A DNA stretch of 45,335 bases from NCBI GenBank assembly GCA_017475265.1, contig JAFVFY010000095.1, positions 1-45,335 on the forward strand. Reading direction: 5' to 3'. How positions within the stretch are numbered: the first letter of the stretch is position 1; every line of letters begins with the position of its first letter. Of this stretch, positions 17,065 through 25,590 are shown piece by piece. A program made the position numbers and the translations under genes. Under the pieces are notes generated by a model, which searched no databases, was not told the origin of the DNA, and worked only from the letters and a program-made list of their open reading frames with translations. The stretch comes from Prevotella sp. Lineage in GTDB: Bacteria; Bacteroidota; Bacteroidia; Bacteroidales; Bacteroidaceae.

Positions 17065-17147
17065 ATCCTTAGCTTCACCTCAATACGTGCCTCACCGTCT
17101 GGCGTCTGGTATAATAGTAATTGTCCTTTGTCTGTTTCCATATTCAT
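17016..17147 (-). pseudogene. RhuM-like N-terminal stub joined to the AlbA_2 remnant
   Basis: From ATG 17147 the minus strand reads MNMETDKGQLLLYQTPDGEA then RIEVKL, the typical start of RhuM-type virulence proteins (usually ~330 residues with WLTQAQMAELF next). After about 26 residues the match ends near 17070 and the frame runs on without similarity to a TAG at 17016-17018, while the AlbA_2 remnant is read in another frame. It marks a deletion junction between two genes. RhuM genes are often found beside restriction systems in Bacteroidales. Confidence 0.6.
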
Positions 17148-17732
17148 ATTGCGTTTGCAAAGTTCTTTCTTTATGAAAGCGACCAAAGGTCGAGCGAATC
17201 AATTATTCCGTAATGGTTTGTTTATCTGCCCTTTTATCTGCCCTTTCATATTAGCTGATTTTCAGCTGGTTAAAAACAATTTGCTTACTTGCTTGTTTGC
17301 TTATTTATCCGCCCTTTTATCTGCGCAGATGAACGCACTATTGGCCAGGGTATTATTGCCCAATGCCATATTAATGGTCTCAATCCTTACCAAGAGTCTG
17401 ATCGTATAAAGGCTGCAAATGATATCGCTGATATGGCAGATTCCATTGTCGGCAGTATCGGCAGATTCCAATGGGACATCGCTGTAACACGTATAGGCCA
17501 GCTTGCATCAGAAATGATACTCTCAACGGGCTTGAAATCACACACAAGTCCGTCTATTCTCGTCTAATCTCGTCTAAATTCTCGCTTAAATCTCGCTTAA
17601 AGTCGCTTAAATTTTCTCAGTGCAAATGTCCTATATAAAGGGCTTTCCAAGGATTCTCGCTTAAAATTCCACTTAAAGTCACTTAAATTCTCACTTAAAG
17701 TCGCTTAAATCTTACTTAAAGTCGCTTAAATC
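17148..17732. other. Decayed region with short repeats
   Basis: A plus-strand frame around 17335-17567 (reads DERTIGQGIIAQCHINGLNP and on) looks protein-like but matches no family I know and has no own start; it may be a fragment. From 17560 to 17745 the sequence is made of CTTAAA-type repeats, including the 21-bp unit TCGCTTAAATCTTACTTAAAG near 17700-17740. No promoter seen. Confidence 0.4.
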
Positions 17733-17745
17733 TTACTTAAATGCC
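17560..17745. repeat. CTTAAA-type tandem repeats ending in the DUF1016 gene
   Basis: Successive words TCTCGTCTAA, TCTCGCTTAAA, GTCGCTTAAA, TTCTCACTTAAA and TCTTACTTAAA fill the stretch, with a 21-bp unit repeated at its right end. The last unit supplies the stop codon of the DUF1016 protein. Confidence 0.8.
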
Positions 17746-18224
17746 TCGTTTATGTCCTTTGTCTTATGCAAAATCTCCATGTGGTGCGAGAAACTGATAC
17801 CAAGAAACTCTTCGCGATTGATTTCGGTCGCCGTCGGCGACCATTTTGTCAACGAGAAATAATCATGTGTTATGGATTCTCTTGCGCTGTCCAATGTCAA
17901 TTCGGTCGCCATTGGCGAGCGATTTAGGTATTGTGACCAAAACTCTGCAAACATACGCATCTTTTTGATGCTTTCTTCTGAGAATCCTCGCAAACCCGGC
18001 AGTTCTCTTCGCAGTTGTTCGCTGATTACCTTGATGGCTCCTGTACCCCATGTTCCTTTACGAGAGTTTGCTGAAACATAAAGTCCTACACCAAAATACA
18101 GTGATAGTTGCGTACCGCTAATCATTCTTGCAGCACGCGACTGGCTCTGTAGAATAGCCCCTTTGATAGTTTGAACAGCTTGTTTTAATTCTGCTGTCAG
18201 TATGCTTTTATTCTCTGCGTTCAT
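17733..18224 (-). CDS. DUF1016 N-terminal domain protein, nuclease half missing
   Basis: Start ATG 18224 (MNAENKSIL); the longer frame from 18233 would use TTG. 163 residues. Sequence SRAARMISGTQLSLYFGVGL YVSANSRKGTWGTGAIKVIS, with ELRRELPGLRGFSEESIKKM RMFAEFW, matches the N-terminal domain of DUF1016/YhcG proteins, and FLGISFSHHMEILHKT is the usual junction to the PD-(D/E)XK nuclease domain. The frame stops there, inside a tandem repeat, so the ~180-residue nuclease half is absent. Two 17-bp GGTCGC palindromes lie inside the gene. Last gene of the defence operon, 27 bases after the methyltransferase stop. Confidence 0.75.
   Translation of the reverse strand: MNAENKSILTAELKQAVQTIKGAILQSQSRAARMISGTQLSLYFGVGLYVSANSRKGTWGTGAIKVISEQLRRELPGLRGFSEESIKKMRMFAEFWSQYLNRSPMATELTLDSARESITHDYFSLTKWSPTATEINREEFLGISFSHHMEILHKTKDINEAFK
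17826..17842. repeat. GGTCGC-N5-GCGACC palindrome, copy 1
   Basis: GGTCGCCGTCGGCGACC, a perfect palindrome with a 5-base centre, inside the DUF1016 gene and read as WSPTAT. Confidence 0.9.
17904..17920. repeat. GGTCGC-N5-GCGAGC palindrome, copy 2
   Basis: GGTCGCCATTGGCGAGC, the same architecture with one mismatch, 78 bases from copy 1 in the DUF1016 gene and read as RSPMAT. Confidence 0.85.
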
Positions 18225-18251
18225 ATTCTTCAAACGACACTTAATGATTGA

Positions 18252-21200
18252 TTATTGCTCCTTTTCGTATTCCTCTCGTGTAATTGGAGTCTCTGGATCT
18301 ACAATGAGGACTTCATCGTAGGTCAGGCCGTAGAGGTGATAGACGAGAAGGTCGATTTCTGATTCCAAAGCATATGTGTCTCTATTTTCAGAAGTTTTGG
18401 CTTCAATTATTTCACAAACTAGTGAAATGAGGTTAGCTTGAATATCAATATTAGGAATGGCAATAGGCAAAGACTCCAAAGGTCTTTTCTTAATTTTGGG
18501 GAACGTCTTTTTTGAATCAGAGAATCTAACTTTCCAATAATAGTGCATAACTTTTGAATTAATAATGCCCAAAAGATATTTAATGTCTATTTTATCATTC
18601 TTAAGATAAATATTGTAAATGGTGTTCATTGTATATATATGTGGCGGGCATAAACATCCATCGGGATATTCTCCAATTTGGCGAACAAGAATACGTTCTT
18701 TTGAGTAGACAATAGGGTTCCCTCCACTCTTTATTGCTTCGGGGTGGAAATTGACATATTCGTTATGAGGCAGAAGGCAATAATGTTTAACATTCACCCC
18801 ATCTACCACAGGAACAAACTCACTGTTTACTTTGTATGTCGCCACATAAGTTTTCCTATCAAAAGTTTGTATTCCAAAATAGGCTGATGCAAATTCACAT
18901 AGTAGTGGGTGTTTGTTTATCTTTTTTATTATAAAATCACTATTATATCCATTATTTGTATTAAATTCATAAAAATATTTTGGCGGTTGTATCATCATTT
19001 GATTGTATTCAGAGAATACAGGGTCGTTTATTTCAGTAACAGACTTTTTTATATCTACGACTTTAATTGCACATTTAGTGTTGAAACATTTTTGGCCTAT
19101 AAAAATAGCATTGTCAACAGATGCGTTTTCAAACAAAGAAATGTGAAATCTTACCAACCATAGAATGGAAGTTTGAGAAACTAATATATTGCGTAACTTA
19201 TCATTATGTTCATTCATCAAGTATGAAATTGGAGTAATCAATGTAATAATGCCATTTTTCGAACACAAATAACAAGACTGTTCCATGAACAGATGGTATA
19301 GATCTACTTTATATTGAGGGCACTTATATAAAGCTAAATATTTGTTTTGTATCTCTGAAGGGATAGATGAGTTCTGTAGTAACACATAAGGAGGATTACC
19401 TATAATAATATCAAATCCCGTAAAGTTCCCCTCCTCATCCAATAATGCAGGAAACTCAAAACGCCACTCAAAAGCTTGGTCATAGATTTTGTTGGACTCT
19501 ATTTCTTCACGCTGTTGCTCTAATACTTTGAGCTCTTTCTGGAGAGCCCTGATTTTCTTCTCGTTCTCTTTCTTTTTATTACCGAAGAAATCACCCATCT
19601 GCAAGTTATCTATGGCTCCGCGAACTTTTGCAATCTTTCCCATTTCTTCTTTGCTGAGTTTGGTTTTGACAGCCCGCTTGATGTCTTCAATTCTCTGGCG
19701 GAAATCGTCTTTCTGTGTATGGTCAGAAATGTTCGTGTAGTCATATACCCACTGGCGATAGTCATCCAAGGTGTAGTTTGTGCCGTTCTTTTGGTTGTAG
19801 TCTTTCAGTACATTCTGGAATGGGGCATCTAATGGGAAACGATGGAGCAGGGAGTCACCACACATAATCTTATAATCGAGGTTGGGTAGTGGCTGCGGCT
19901 CGTTCTCGTCAACAACCAGTGCCAACCAGAAGCGCAAGCGGGCTATATCTACGGCTCCCTTTTCTATATCTACACCATAGATGTTGTTCTGAATGATGTC
20001 ACGTTTTACCTTTGCGTATGAGAAATCTTCATTCTTGCCTATGAAGCCATACAACAGATGACGGCAATCAAACAAGACATTCAGCACACCCATTGGGAAT
20101 GCCCCTGAGCCAATGGCAGGGTCACAGACTTTTACTACAGCCAAGGCTTTGTTGACCAGTCTTGCATTCTCTTTGTTTTGTAGAATCGGCTCCACCACTC
20201 TTTGTTTGATGAGGGAGTCAATGGCGGTATGCAACTCTTCAGGCGTATTGCTTTTCAGATACTGGGCAACACTCTCCTTGCTCATATACTGCACTATCTC
20301 TTTGGGAGTGTAGAAGGCACCTTTGTCTTTATTGTCCTCCAATAAGTTCTCGAAGATGTGGCCAAGCATTTCCGGGTCGATGCCGATTTCTGAGTCTTCA
20401 GGATCGTTTTCGTCAATAGTGAAGTTATACATGGCGAAGAAGTCCATGAGTTCCTTGAAATAGTCGTATGGGAAATCAATGTCTTTCTTGTCTAACTCGT
20501 CCTTGTCGAAAAGTCCACCATTAAGATAAGGAATTTTGATGTTATCACCTAAGCGAGGGTCAGCGAGGTCATTAGTTCTGCGTTCATTGAGGGTGTTGAA
20601 GAAAAGAGGTTCAAGGACATCGCTCAGCAGACGGTCATTACCCTCATAACTTTCTATTAAGTGGTTCAGATAGAACTTGTCGCCACCGTTCCAACCTTGC
20701 TGGTTGGCTGGCACACCCATCCAGCCCTTCTTCTGCAAGAACTGAAGGAATACCAGACGGCCTAAGAGTTTCTTCACATAGTCACGGTTCTCCTTTGTGT
20801 CGTCATTGATGTGCTTGAGGAACTTCACATAACGCTCCTTGTAGCCATTGAAGAAATCCTTGTTTAGGCGTTCCACCGAGAAGGCATCCTTGATGTTCTC
20901 AAACGAGATGCCGTTGCGCTGTAGGGCATCGAAGCGTCCGACAGGGGTATTATAGTAGTTGTCACTTTCTCCGAATACGTAAGTAAAACGTTTTGCAGCA
21001 GTGTTCTCGCCCTTGATGTCGCAGACAAAAGACAAACGCCAAGTAAATTTACTATTTACGAATTTACTATTTACGATTTTGGCGGAGCTGCTGTCAAAGA
21101 CTACGAGGGCAGCATCAAACTCACCCCAATTGGGATTGATGAATGACTTGACAAGATTGCGCAAGCCGACACGTTTGCGGGCTACATTGCCATGCTGAAT

Positions 21201-21410
21201 CTGATAATAGAACAAGCCGATACGGTAGCTGTCGGTGGTGTCGATGGCTCCAAGGTAGTAGCCTTGCTCGTCATCGGCAGTTCCTTCAATGCGCTCAGGT
21301 GCTGCTTTCAACTCCGTAGCGTGGAAATAGCTGCGCAGCATGGTCTGCCATTCCTGCTGATTGAACGGCTGCTGGAATATCTGTCGGAGGTTGTCTTTTG
21401 TATAGGTCAT
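18252..21410 (-). CDS. Eco57I-type adenine DNA methyltransferase (restriction/defence)
   Basis: 1052 residues, ATG 21410. Predicted N6-adenine DNA methyltransferase of the Eco57I/PglX-like class: GHIFENLLEDNKDKGAFYTP K (about 350-370), AdoMet motif I CDPAIGSGAFPMGVL (429-443), YGVDIEKGAVDIARLR, and catalytic motif IV IIIGNPPYVLL (669-678). The C-terminal ~370 residues look like a TaqI-type target-recognition domain (YLLGIINSKVMHYYWK, KTFPKIKKRPLESLPI). I see no clear nuclease motif in the N-terminus, so cleavage may rest with the PLD-helicase partner. Residues ~108-122 (NSKFVNSKF) are encoded by inserted TTTACGAATTTAC-type repeats. The target-recognition part is visibly more AT-rich than the rest. 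15 bases after the ORF6N gene. Confidence 0.85.
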   Translation of the reverse strand: MTYTKDNLRQIFQQPFNQQEWQTMLRSYFHATELKAAPERIEGTADDEQGYYLGAIDTTDSYRIGLFYYQIQHGNVARKRVGLRNLVKSFINPNWGEFDAALVVFDSSSAKIVNSKFVNSKFTWRLSFVCDIKGENTAAKRFTYVFGESDNYYNTPVGRFDALQRNGISFENIKDAFSVERLNKDFFNGYKERYVKFLKHINDDTKENRDYVKKLLGRLVFLQFLQKKGWMGVPANQQGWNGGDKFYLNHLIESYEGNDRLLSDVLEPLFFNTLNERRTNDLADPRLGDNIKIPYLNGGLFDKDELDKKDIDFPYDYFKELMDFFAMYNFTIDENDPEDSEIGIDPEMLGHIFENLLEDNKDKGAFYTPKEIVQYMSKESVAQYLKSNTPEELHTAIDSLIKQRVVEPILQNKENARLVNKALAVVKVCDPAIGSGAFPMGVLNVLFDCRHLLYGFIGKNEDFSYAKVKRDIIQNNIYGVDIEKGAVDIARLRFWLALVVDENEPQPLPNLDYKIMCGDSLLHRFPLDAPFQNVLKDYNQKNGTNYTLDDYRQWVYDYTNISDHTQKDDFRQRIEDIKRAVKTKLSKEEMGKIAKVRGAIDNLQMGDFFGNKKKENEKKIRALQKELKVLEQQREEIESNKIYDQAFEWRFEFPALLDEEGNFTGFDIIIGNPPYVLLQNSSIPSEIQNKYLALYKCPQYKVDLYHLFMEQSCYLCSKNGIITLITPISYLMNEHNDKLRNILVSQTSILWLVRFHISLFENASVDNAIFIGQKCFNTKCAIKVVDIKKSVTEINDPVFSEYNQMMIQPPKYFYEFNTNNGYNSDFIIKKINKHPLLCEFASAYFGIQTFDRKTYVATYKVNSEFVPVVDGVNVKHYCLLPHNEYVNFHPEAIKSGGNPIVYSKERILVRQIGEYPDGCLCPPHIYTMNTIYNIYLKNDKIDIKYLLGIINSKVMHYYWKVRFSDSKKTFPKIKKRPLESLPIAIPNIDIQANLISLVCEIIEAKTSENRDTYALESEIDLLVYHLYGLTYDEVLIVDPETPITREEYEKEQ
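21041..21085. repeat. TTTACTA/TTTACGA repeat inside the methyltransferase gene
   Basis: AATTTACTATTTACG occurs twice in a row and continues into ATTTTGGCGG. The words resemble the repeat inside hisF (TTTACGATTTACGAATTTTC). In frame, read as NSKFVNSKF. Confidence 0.75.
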
Positions 21411-21425
21411 AGCGGTAATTACTTT

Positions 21426-22088
21426 TTATTGATTGTCGTCTTGTATAAAGCCTATTTTCCGTCGCGGTTTCTGACGAGGCTCTTTGGATTGAAGTTCTGC
21501 CAGTGCTAATGTAATATTGTCGAGTTGCATACGAGTACTCTCGTTGATGTCGTTCTGGTCATGAAGGATGTCTTCAATGTCAAGTTTCAGTTCTTCGAAG
21601 TCCTTACGCAACTGGGCGATGTCGGCATTTGAATTGGGCAAAGCAAGAGAGGTGGCCATGTGGCGGAACTCAACAAAGGCTCGCATAATCTCACGATTTA
21701 TATGGATAGCGGTCTCGGAATTAAGCACACTGCTGAGCATAGCTACGCCAAGTTCAGTAAAAGCGTATGGAAGATATTTCGAATGTTGTCCTCTCCCTTT
21801 GTTTAAGGTCGCATTTTGCGACCTTAAACGAATAGAATCGTCCAAATCCCCTGTTTCTAAAGGCGTTTCTAAGGTCGCAAAATGCGACCTCAATGCAATC
21901 CGTTCTGTTTCATCTTTTGTCAAACGAAACATAAAGTCATCACCTTCGAAACGTTTGTCATTTCGTCTTACAGCCTCGTTCAAGCGCTTGGTCTCTACAC
22001 CATACAAGGCTGCCAAATCGCGATCAAGCATGACGCGCTGACCACGTATTTCAAATATCTTGTTTTGTATTAGTTGTAGGTCTGTCAT
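21426..22088 (-). CDS. ORF6N domain protein in the defence operon
   Basis: 220 residues, ATG 22088. The N-terminal ~90 residues match the ORF6N DNA-binding domain: NKIFEIRGQRVMLDRDLAAL YGVETKRLNEAVRRN, then FEGDDFMFRLTKDE. Next come PYAFTELGVAMLSSVLNSE and INREIMRAFVEFRHM, then a coiled-coil-like C-terminus (about 155-205) with a basic end. Such KilA-N/ORF6N proteins are known from phages and mobile elements and may act as regulators. The middle (residues ~66-95) is encoded by two GGTCGC palindromes and reads RSHFAT and RSQNAT. 45 bases after the helicase stop and 15 before the methyltransferase ATG. Confidence 0.85.
   Translation of the reverse strand: MTDLQLIQNKIFEIRGQRVMLDRDLAALYGVETKRLNEAVRRNDKRFEGDDFMFRLTKDETERIALRSHFATLETPLETGDLDDSIRLRSQNATLNKGRGQHSKYLPYAFTELGVAMLSSVLNSETAIHINREIMRAFVEFRHMATSLALPNSNADIAQLRKDFEELKLDIEDILHDQNDINESTRMQLDNITLALAELQSKEPRQKPRRKIGFIQDDNQ
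21801..21829. repeat. GGTCGC-N5-GCGACC palindrome, copy 3 (extended)
   Basis: A perfect 13-bp stem, GTTTAAGGTCGCA (21801-21813) against 21817-21829, with a TTT centre. The shared 17-bp core is 21807-21823. Lies within the ORF6N gene and is read as RSQNAT. Confidence 0.9.
21872..21890. repeat. GGTCGC-N5-GCGACC palindrome, copy 4
   Basis: AGGTCGCAAAATGCGACCT, perfect 8-bp stem with an AAA centre; core 21873-21889, 66 bases from copy 3. Read as RSHFAT in the ORF6N protein. Confidence 0.9.
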
Positions 22089-22133
22089 AGGTTTCTTTTA
22101 TTTCAGTAACCATTAGTTGCCGATTTTAGGGGG

Positions 22134-25100
22134 TTATATAAATGTTTCGGAAATAATGATTTGCGGGTCGCTGACCTTTGGAACTGCCTGTTCTTGCATT
22201 TGTTCACTCATGGTCTGGTATTCGCCAATCAGTTCTGACAGCGTTTTCTTCAGTTTTGCCTCGTCGGTCTTGATTTGCACTTTGTCGCCTTTGTAAGGTT
22301 TTGACAAGTCACGCAAACGGCGAGGTAACTGGGTGTATATACCTTTATTAATATAGTCAGTAAGAATATGGCACTGCACCTTTGTTGTATTGTCTGGAAT
22401 TACCTGAGTAATCTTACGAAGGAAGTTGAGGGCAGTCTTTGAGATGTTATCAAGGTCAGTACGATTGATGGATGACTCATCGGCAGCCTCTACATATTCC
22501 TTGGTGTATCTGCTCAAAGCACGATTCACATGTTCGTAATTCTTACTGTCAGCCAGGAACGGAGCGGCTTGTTCTTCCGGCTTTGCCTTCAGATACTTGA
22601 TGGCCTCCAAGAAATCGATAGGCTTTACGGTCTTATCGGTAGCAAGATAGAACTCAGTCTTGACATCGGACGAGACATAGACAATAGACTTATCCGTATG
22701 TTTGTCTGTGCTGCGGGCCACGCGACTCTTCAACGGCAATTGCTTAACCTTGTCGTATAGTTCGCGGTTGTTGTGATAGACCTCACGTAGTTCACGTATC
22801 AATGCTAACTTCTCGTCCATGCTGTCCTTCACGTTGCTGTCGAACATCTGGAACTGCTTGACGATTTCTTCCTTGGAATAGATCTGCACATCTTCGCCAA
22901 AAGCAGAATGGAAACCCTGTAACTTGACAAGCGCATTTTCATAGAGTTTAATCTGCTCATTACCCTGGGGAGAGGGGTAGAACATATAATTATAGATAAA
23001 CTCTGCCACAGAGCCAATACGATTCACACGTCCAATGCGCTGCATCAACCGGGAGGCATTCCACGGAGAATCATAGTTGACAATGATATGAGAACGATGC
23101 AGGTTTACACCTTCTGCCAAAACATCAGAAGTGAGAATGATGTTGTATTGGTCGTCCTGCACTTCGCTATTGGCATCGAAATTCTCCTTGATGATAGAGG
23201 CCTTCTTGTCGCGATTGTCAGCAGTAATGGTCAGTATGTCTTTCCTTCCCAATTCATTTTCTAATCGGCCTTTGAGGTAATTCAGGGTATCAACACTTTC
23301 AGAGAATACCACCAACTTTCCTGATACGTTCCGGCTGTCGAAGAATTCTGTTTCAAGTTTCTTACGGAACAGGTCATATTTCTGGTCATCGTGTTCTTTC
23401 TGCCAATCGTCATTCAAGGCTTCAAGTACCTGTTTGTCGTGACGGAGCATTTCGATGAAATCAGGTTCGAAATCGTCAGACTTATAAAGAATATCGCTTT
23501 CTTGATAGCCTTTCTTCATGGCCAGTTCAATAATCTGGTCTAATTCCATACCTTTTGCCTGTAACTCCTTCACATTCAATTCTGGTGCAATAATCACCTT
23601 GTTTTCGGCAAACATCTTCAGCATATCGTTGGTGATACGAAGTAAGGTAGCCAACGAGAGCTTGAAGGCATGGAAACTACTTTCCAGACGCTTCACCATG
23701 TGAACACGATAGATACCTGCCAACGTCTGGCCAACATGAACTGCGTTGCGATACTTGGCGCGATATTCAGGTTTTAGGAACTCCACCGCACGATAACGAG
23801 CATAATACAGATGCGGATCAAACTTGTCATCCGAAAGGACGTTCAAGGTATAAAAGAATCGTTGACTTGTATCAGCATCCATCTTATACTCAAGCGAGAT
23901 TGGAGGCTGTGGCTTTGGGAAGATGATACCCTGCGCCTGTAAGTCTTTCTTGTATTCCGGGTCGTTCTCGATGTTATGACGAGTTCGACGAACCGTCACC
24001 TTGTCAATCACCCTCCCACGAATAGCCTCATAGATCTTGTCCACGTCAGCGGTCACATCGCGTGTCTCGCGTTCCTTCATTAACAGGTTGTATGCCTTGA
24101 TATGCTCTGCAAAAAAGCCTTTCAGATTGGGAATACCATCGATGGTACAGTTTTGACTGTCTTGGAATAACAATAGCAAATTAAGTAAGTCATCAGGACG
24201 ATTGTTAAGAGGTGTTGCAGAAAGCAGCATCACTTTCTTACGTTGGTTCTTCAGAAGACCAGCGTTTACGCAATCAGCTTTACATATCTTTTGTAGTTCG
24301 TCGTACTTACCAGCACCATCGTTACGGAAACCATGTGCTTCATCGACGATAATCAAATCGTATTCTTCCTTTGCCTTGTATTGTTCCTTACCATCTAATA
24401 CACACGATAGTTTACCATTGGTAATAAACTGTGCTTTATGCTTAATACCAAACAACTTGAAAGTGTTCTCCCAGTTTTCTCGCAAAGCAGGAGGAAATAT
24501 CACCAGAATGCTGGTATTCTTACCATTGGCCTCTATGAATCGCTTGGCTATCATGGTGGCTATCATAGTCTTGCCAAGACCTACCACATCAGCAAGGAAC
24601 AGACCATTATGACGCATGAGCATCTGGAATCCTTGTATCACTGCGTCCGTTTGGTACTTCAATTCCATCACGCCATTGGGCAACTGAATGGAGAAATCAT
24701 CTTCAATTTGGTCTCCGAAAGTATCAATGAGTACCTTTAAATATATTTCGTATGGTGTAGGCTGATAACCTAAGTAGGTCTTTTGCTTGATACTTTCAAC
24801 ATCATCGATAGTCAATGTGATGGCCTCTTCCCATAATTTCTTAAACTCAGAATGGCAATAGTCAACATCATCGAAGTCCTTCATGGCTACATTCAACTCG
24901 TATCGGGGTGACTGTGTGGTGCCAAGTCCAGAATCTGAAATATTGGAAGAGCCCATGATAACCCAACCATCAGTATTCTCATTGTGATTATGGGGAAGAC
25001 AGAGGTAGAACTTTGCGTGGAGATTCTTGGTGGCGTGAATCTTCATCTGGAGTCTGCCATCTATGAGGTCTTGGCACATCTGCAAGATACCTTCCTCCAC

Positions 25101-25412
25101 TTCTGGAGCATACCGGGCATTGACAATATCCTGACGGAATTCCTCATCATAGACCATCTTTGCTTTTTCCTCGTTTTCCAGCATCAGCATAGCTTTATTG
25201 TGGCGACGGAAAATATCGTCAATATTAATACCAACTAATATCTTGATCTCTTCGACATCGTTCAACTCTTTGCGTAGTTTGAAATATCCAGAAGAACGGA
25301 AGAAACCCACAACTGCCAGGAAACGGTCGAAGTTGGCCATGTTTGTGGCAATACCCTTCAACTTGTCGAAAAGGGTATGACCTGTATCGTTATTGAAAAA
25401 TTTACTTCTCAT
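22134..25412 (-). CDS. PLD-nuclease / SNF2 helicase fusion (defence)
   Basis: 1092 residues, ATG 25412. Residues ~20-200 form a phospholipase D-like nuclease domain with one HxK site, NLHAKFYLC (H132, K134), and IMGSSNISDSGL (GSSN 154-157). An SNF2/HepA-type helicase follows: Walker A LADVVGLGKT (273-282), DEAH box LIIVDEAHGFRND (357-360), LLSATPLNNRPDD (398 on), and in the second RecA lobe SDVLAEGVNLHRSHIIVNYD with RLMQRIGRVNRIGS. The C-terminal ~250 residues are uncharacterised. Such PLD-helicases occur with Eco57I-type methyltransferases in restriction-like loci, where they are presumed to translocate on and cut unmodified DNA. First gene of the four-gene operon. Confidence 0.88.
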   Translation of the reverse strand: MRSKFFNNDTGHTLFDKLKGIATNMANFDRFLAVVGFFRSSGYFKLRKELNDVEEIKILVGINIDDIFRRHNKAMLMLENEEKAKMVYDEEFRQDIVNARYAPEVEEGILQMCQDLIDGRLQMKIHATKNLHAKFYLCLPHNHNENTDGWVIMGSSNISDSGLGTTQSPRYELNVAMKDFDDVDYCHSEFKKLWEEAITLTIDDVESIKQKTYLGYQPTPYEIYLKVLIDTFGDQIEDDFSIQLPNGVMELKYQTDAVIQGFQMLMRHNGLFLADVVGLGKTMIATMIAKRFIEANGKNTSILVIFPPALRENWENTFKLFGIKHKAQFITNGKLSCVLDGKEQYKAKEEYDLIIVDEAHGFRNDGAGKYDELQKICKADCVNAGLLKNQRKKVMLLSATPLNNRPDDLLNLLLLFQDSQNCTIDGIPNLKGFFAEHIKAYNLLMKERETRDVTADVDKIYEAIRGRVIDKVTVRRTRHNIENDPEYKKDLQAQGIIFPKPQPPISLEYKMDADTSQRFFYTLNVLSDDKFDPHLYYARYRAVEFLKPEYRAKYRNAVHVGQTLAGIYRVHMVKRLESSFHAFKLSLATLLRITNDMLKMFAENKVIIAPELNVKELQAKGMELDQIIELAMKKGYQESDILYKSDDFEPDFIEMLRHDKQVLEALNDDWQKEHDDQKYDLFRKKLETEFFDSRNVSGKLVVFSESVDTLNYLKGRLENELGRKDILTITADNRDKKASIIKENFDANSEVQDDQYNIILTSDVLAEGVNLHRSHIIVNYDSPWNASRLMQRIGRVNRIGSVAEFIYNYMFYPSPQGNEQIKLYENALVKLQGFHSAFGEDVQIYSKEEIVKQFQMFDSNVKDSMDEKLALIRELREVYHNNRELYDKVKQLPLKSRVARSTDKHTDKSIVYVSSDVKTEFYLATDKTVKPIDFLEAIKYLKAKPEEQAAPFLADSKNYEHVNRALSRYTKEYVEAADESSINRTDLDNISKTALNFLRKITQVIPDNTTKVQCHILTDYINKGIYTQLPRRLRDLSKPYKGDKVQIKTDEAKLKKTLSELIGEYQTMSEQMQEQAVPKVSDPQIIISETFI

Positions 25413-25590
25413 ATTCAGTATCTATTAGTCTGTGATATGTTCTTTATTATCACATGCATATTCTCCCAATGTCCAGTCATATTGCTCCCTACTCTAGCGA
25501 TAGCCCCTTCTCCTTCAAATCCGGCAATCGTTTCTTTCCTGTAGTGGGGTGTTGCATGGCTCCTTGTTTTTTCTTTTATAAATGCCACTG

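Noticed and set aside
17733-25412. Classical type I restriction system
   Set aside because: No HsdS specificity subunit and the helicase is SNF2 with a PLD domain rather than HsdR; the methyltransferase carries its own recognition domain.
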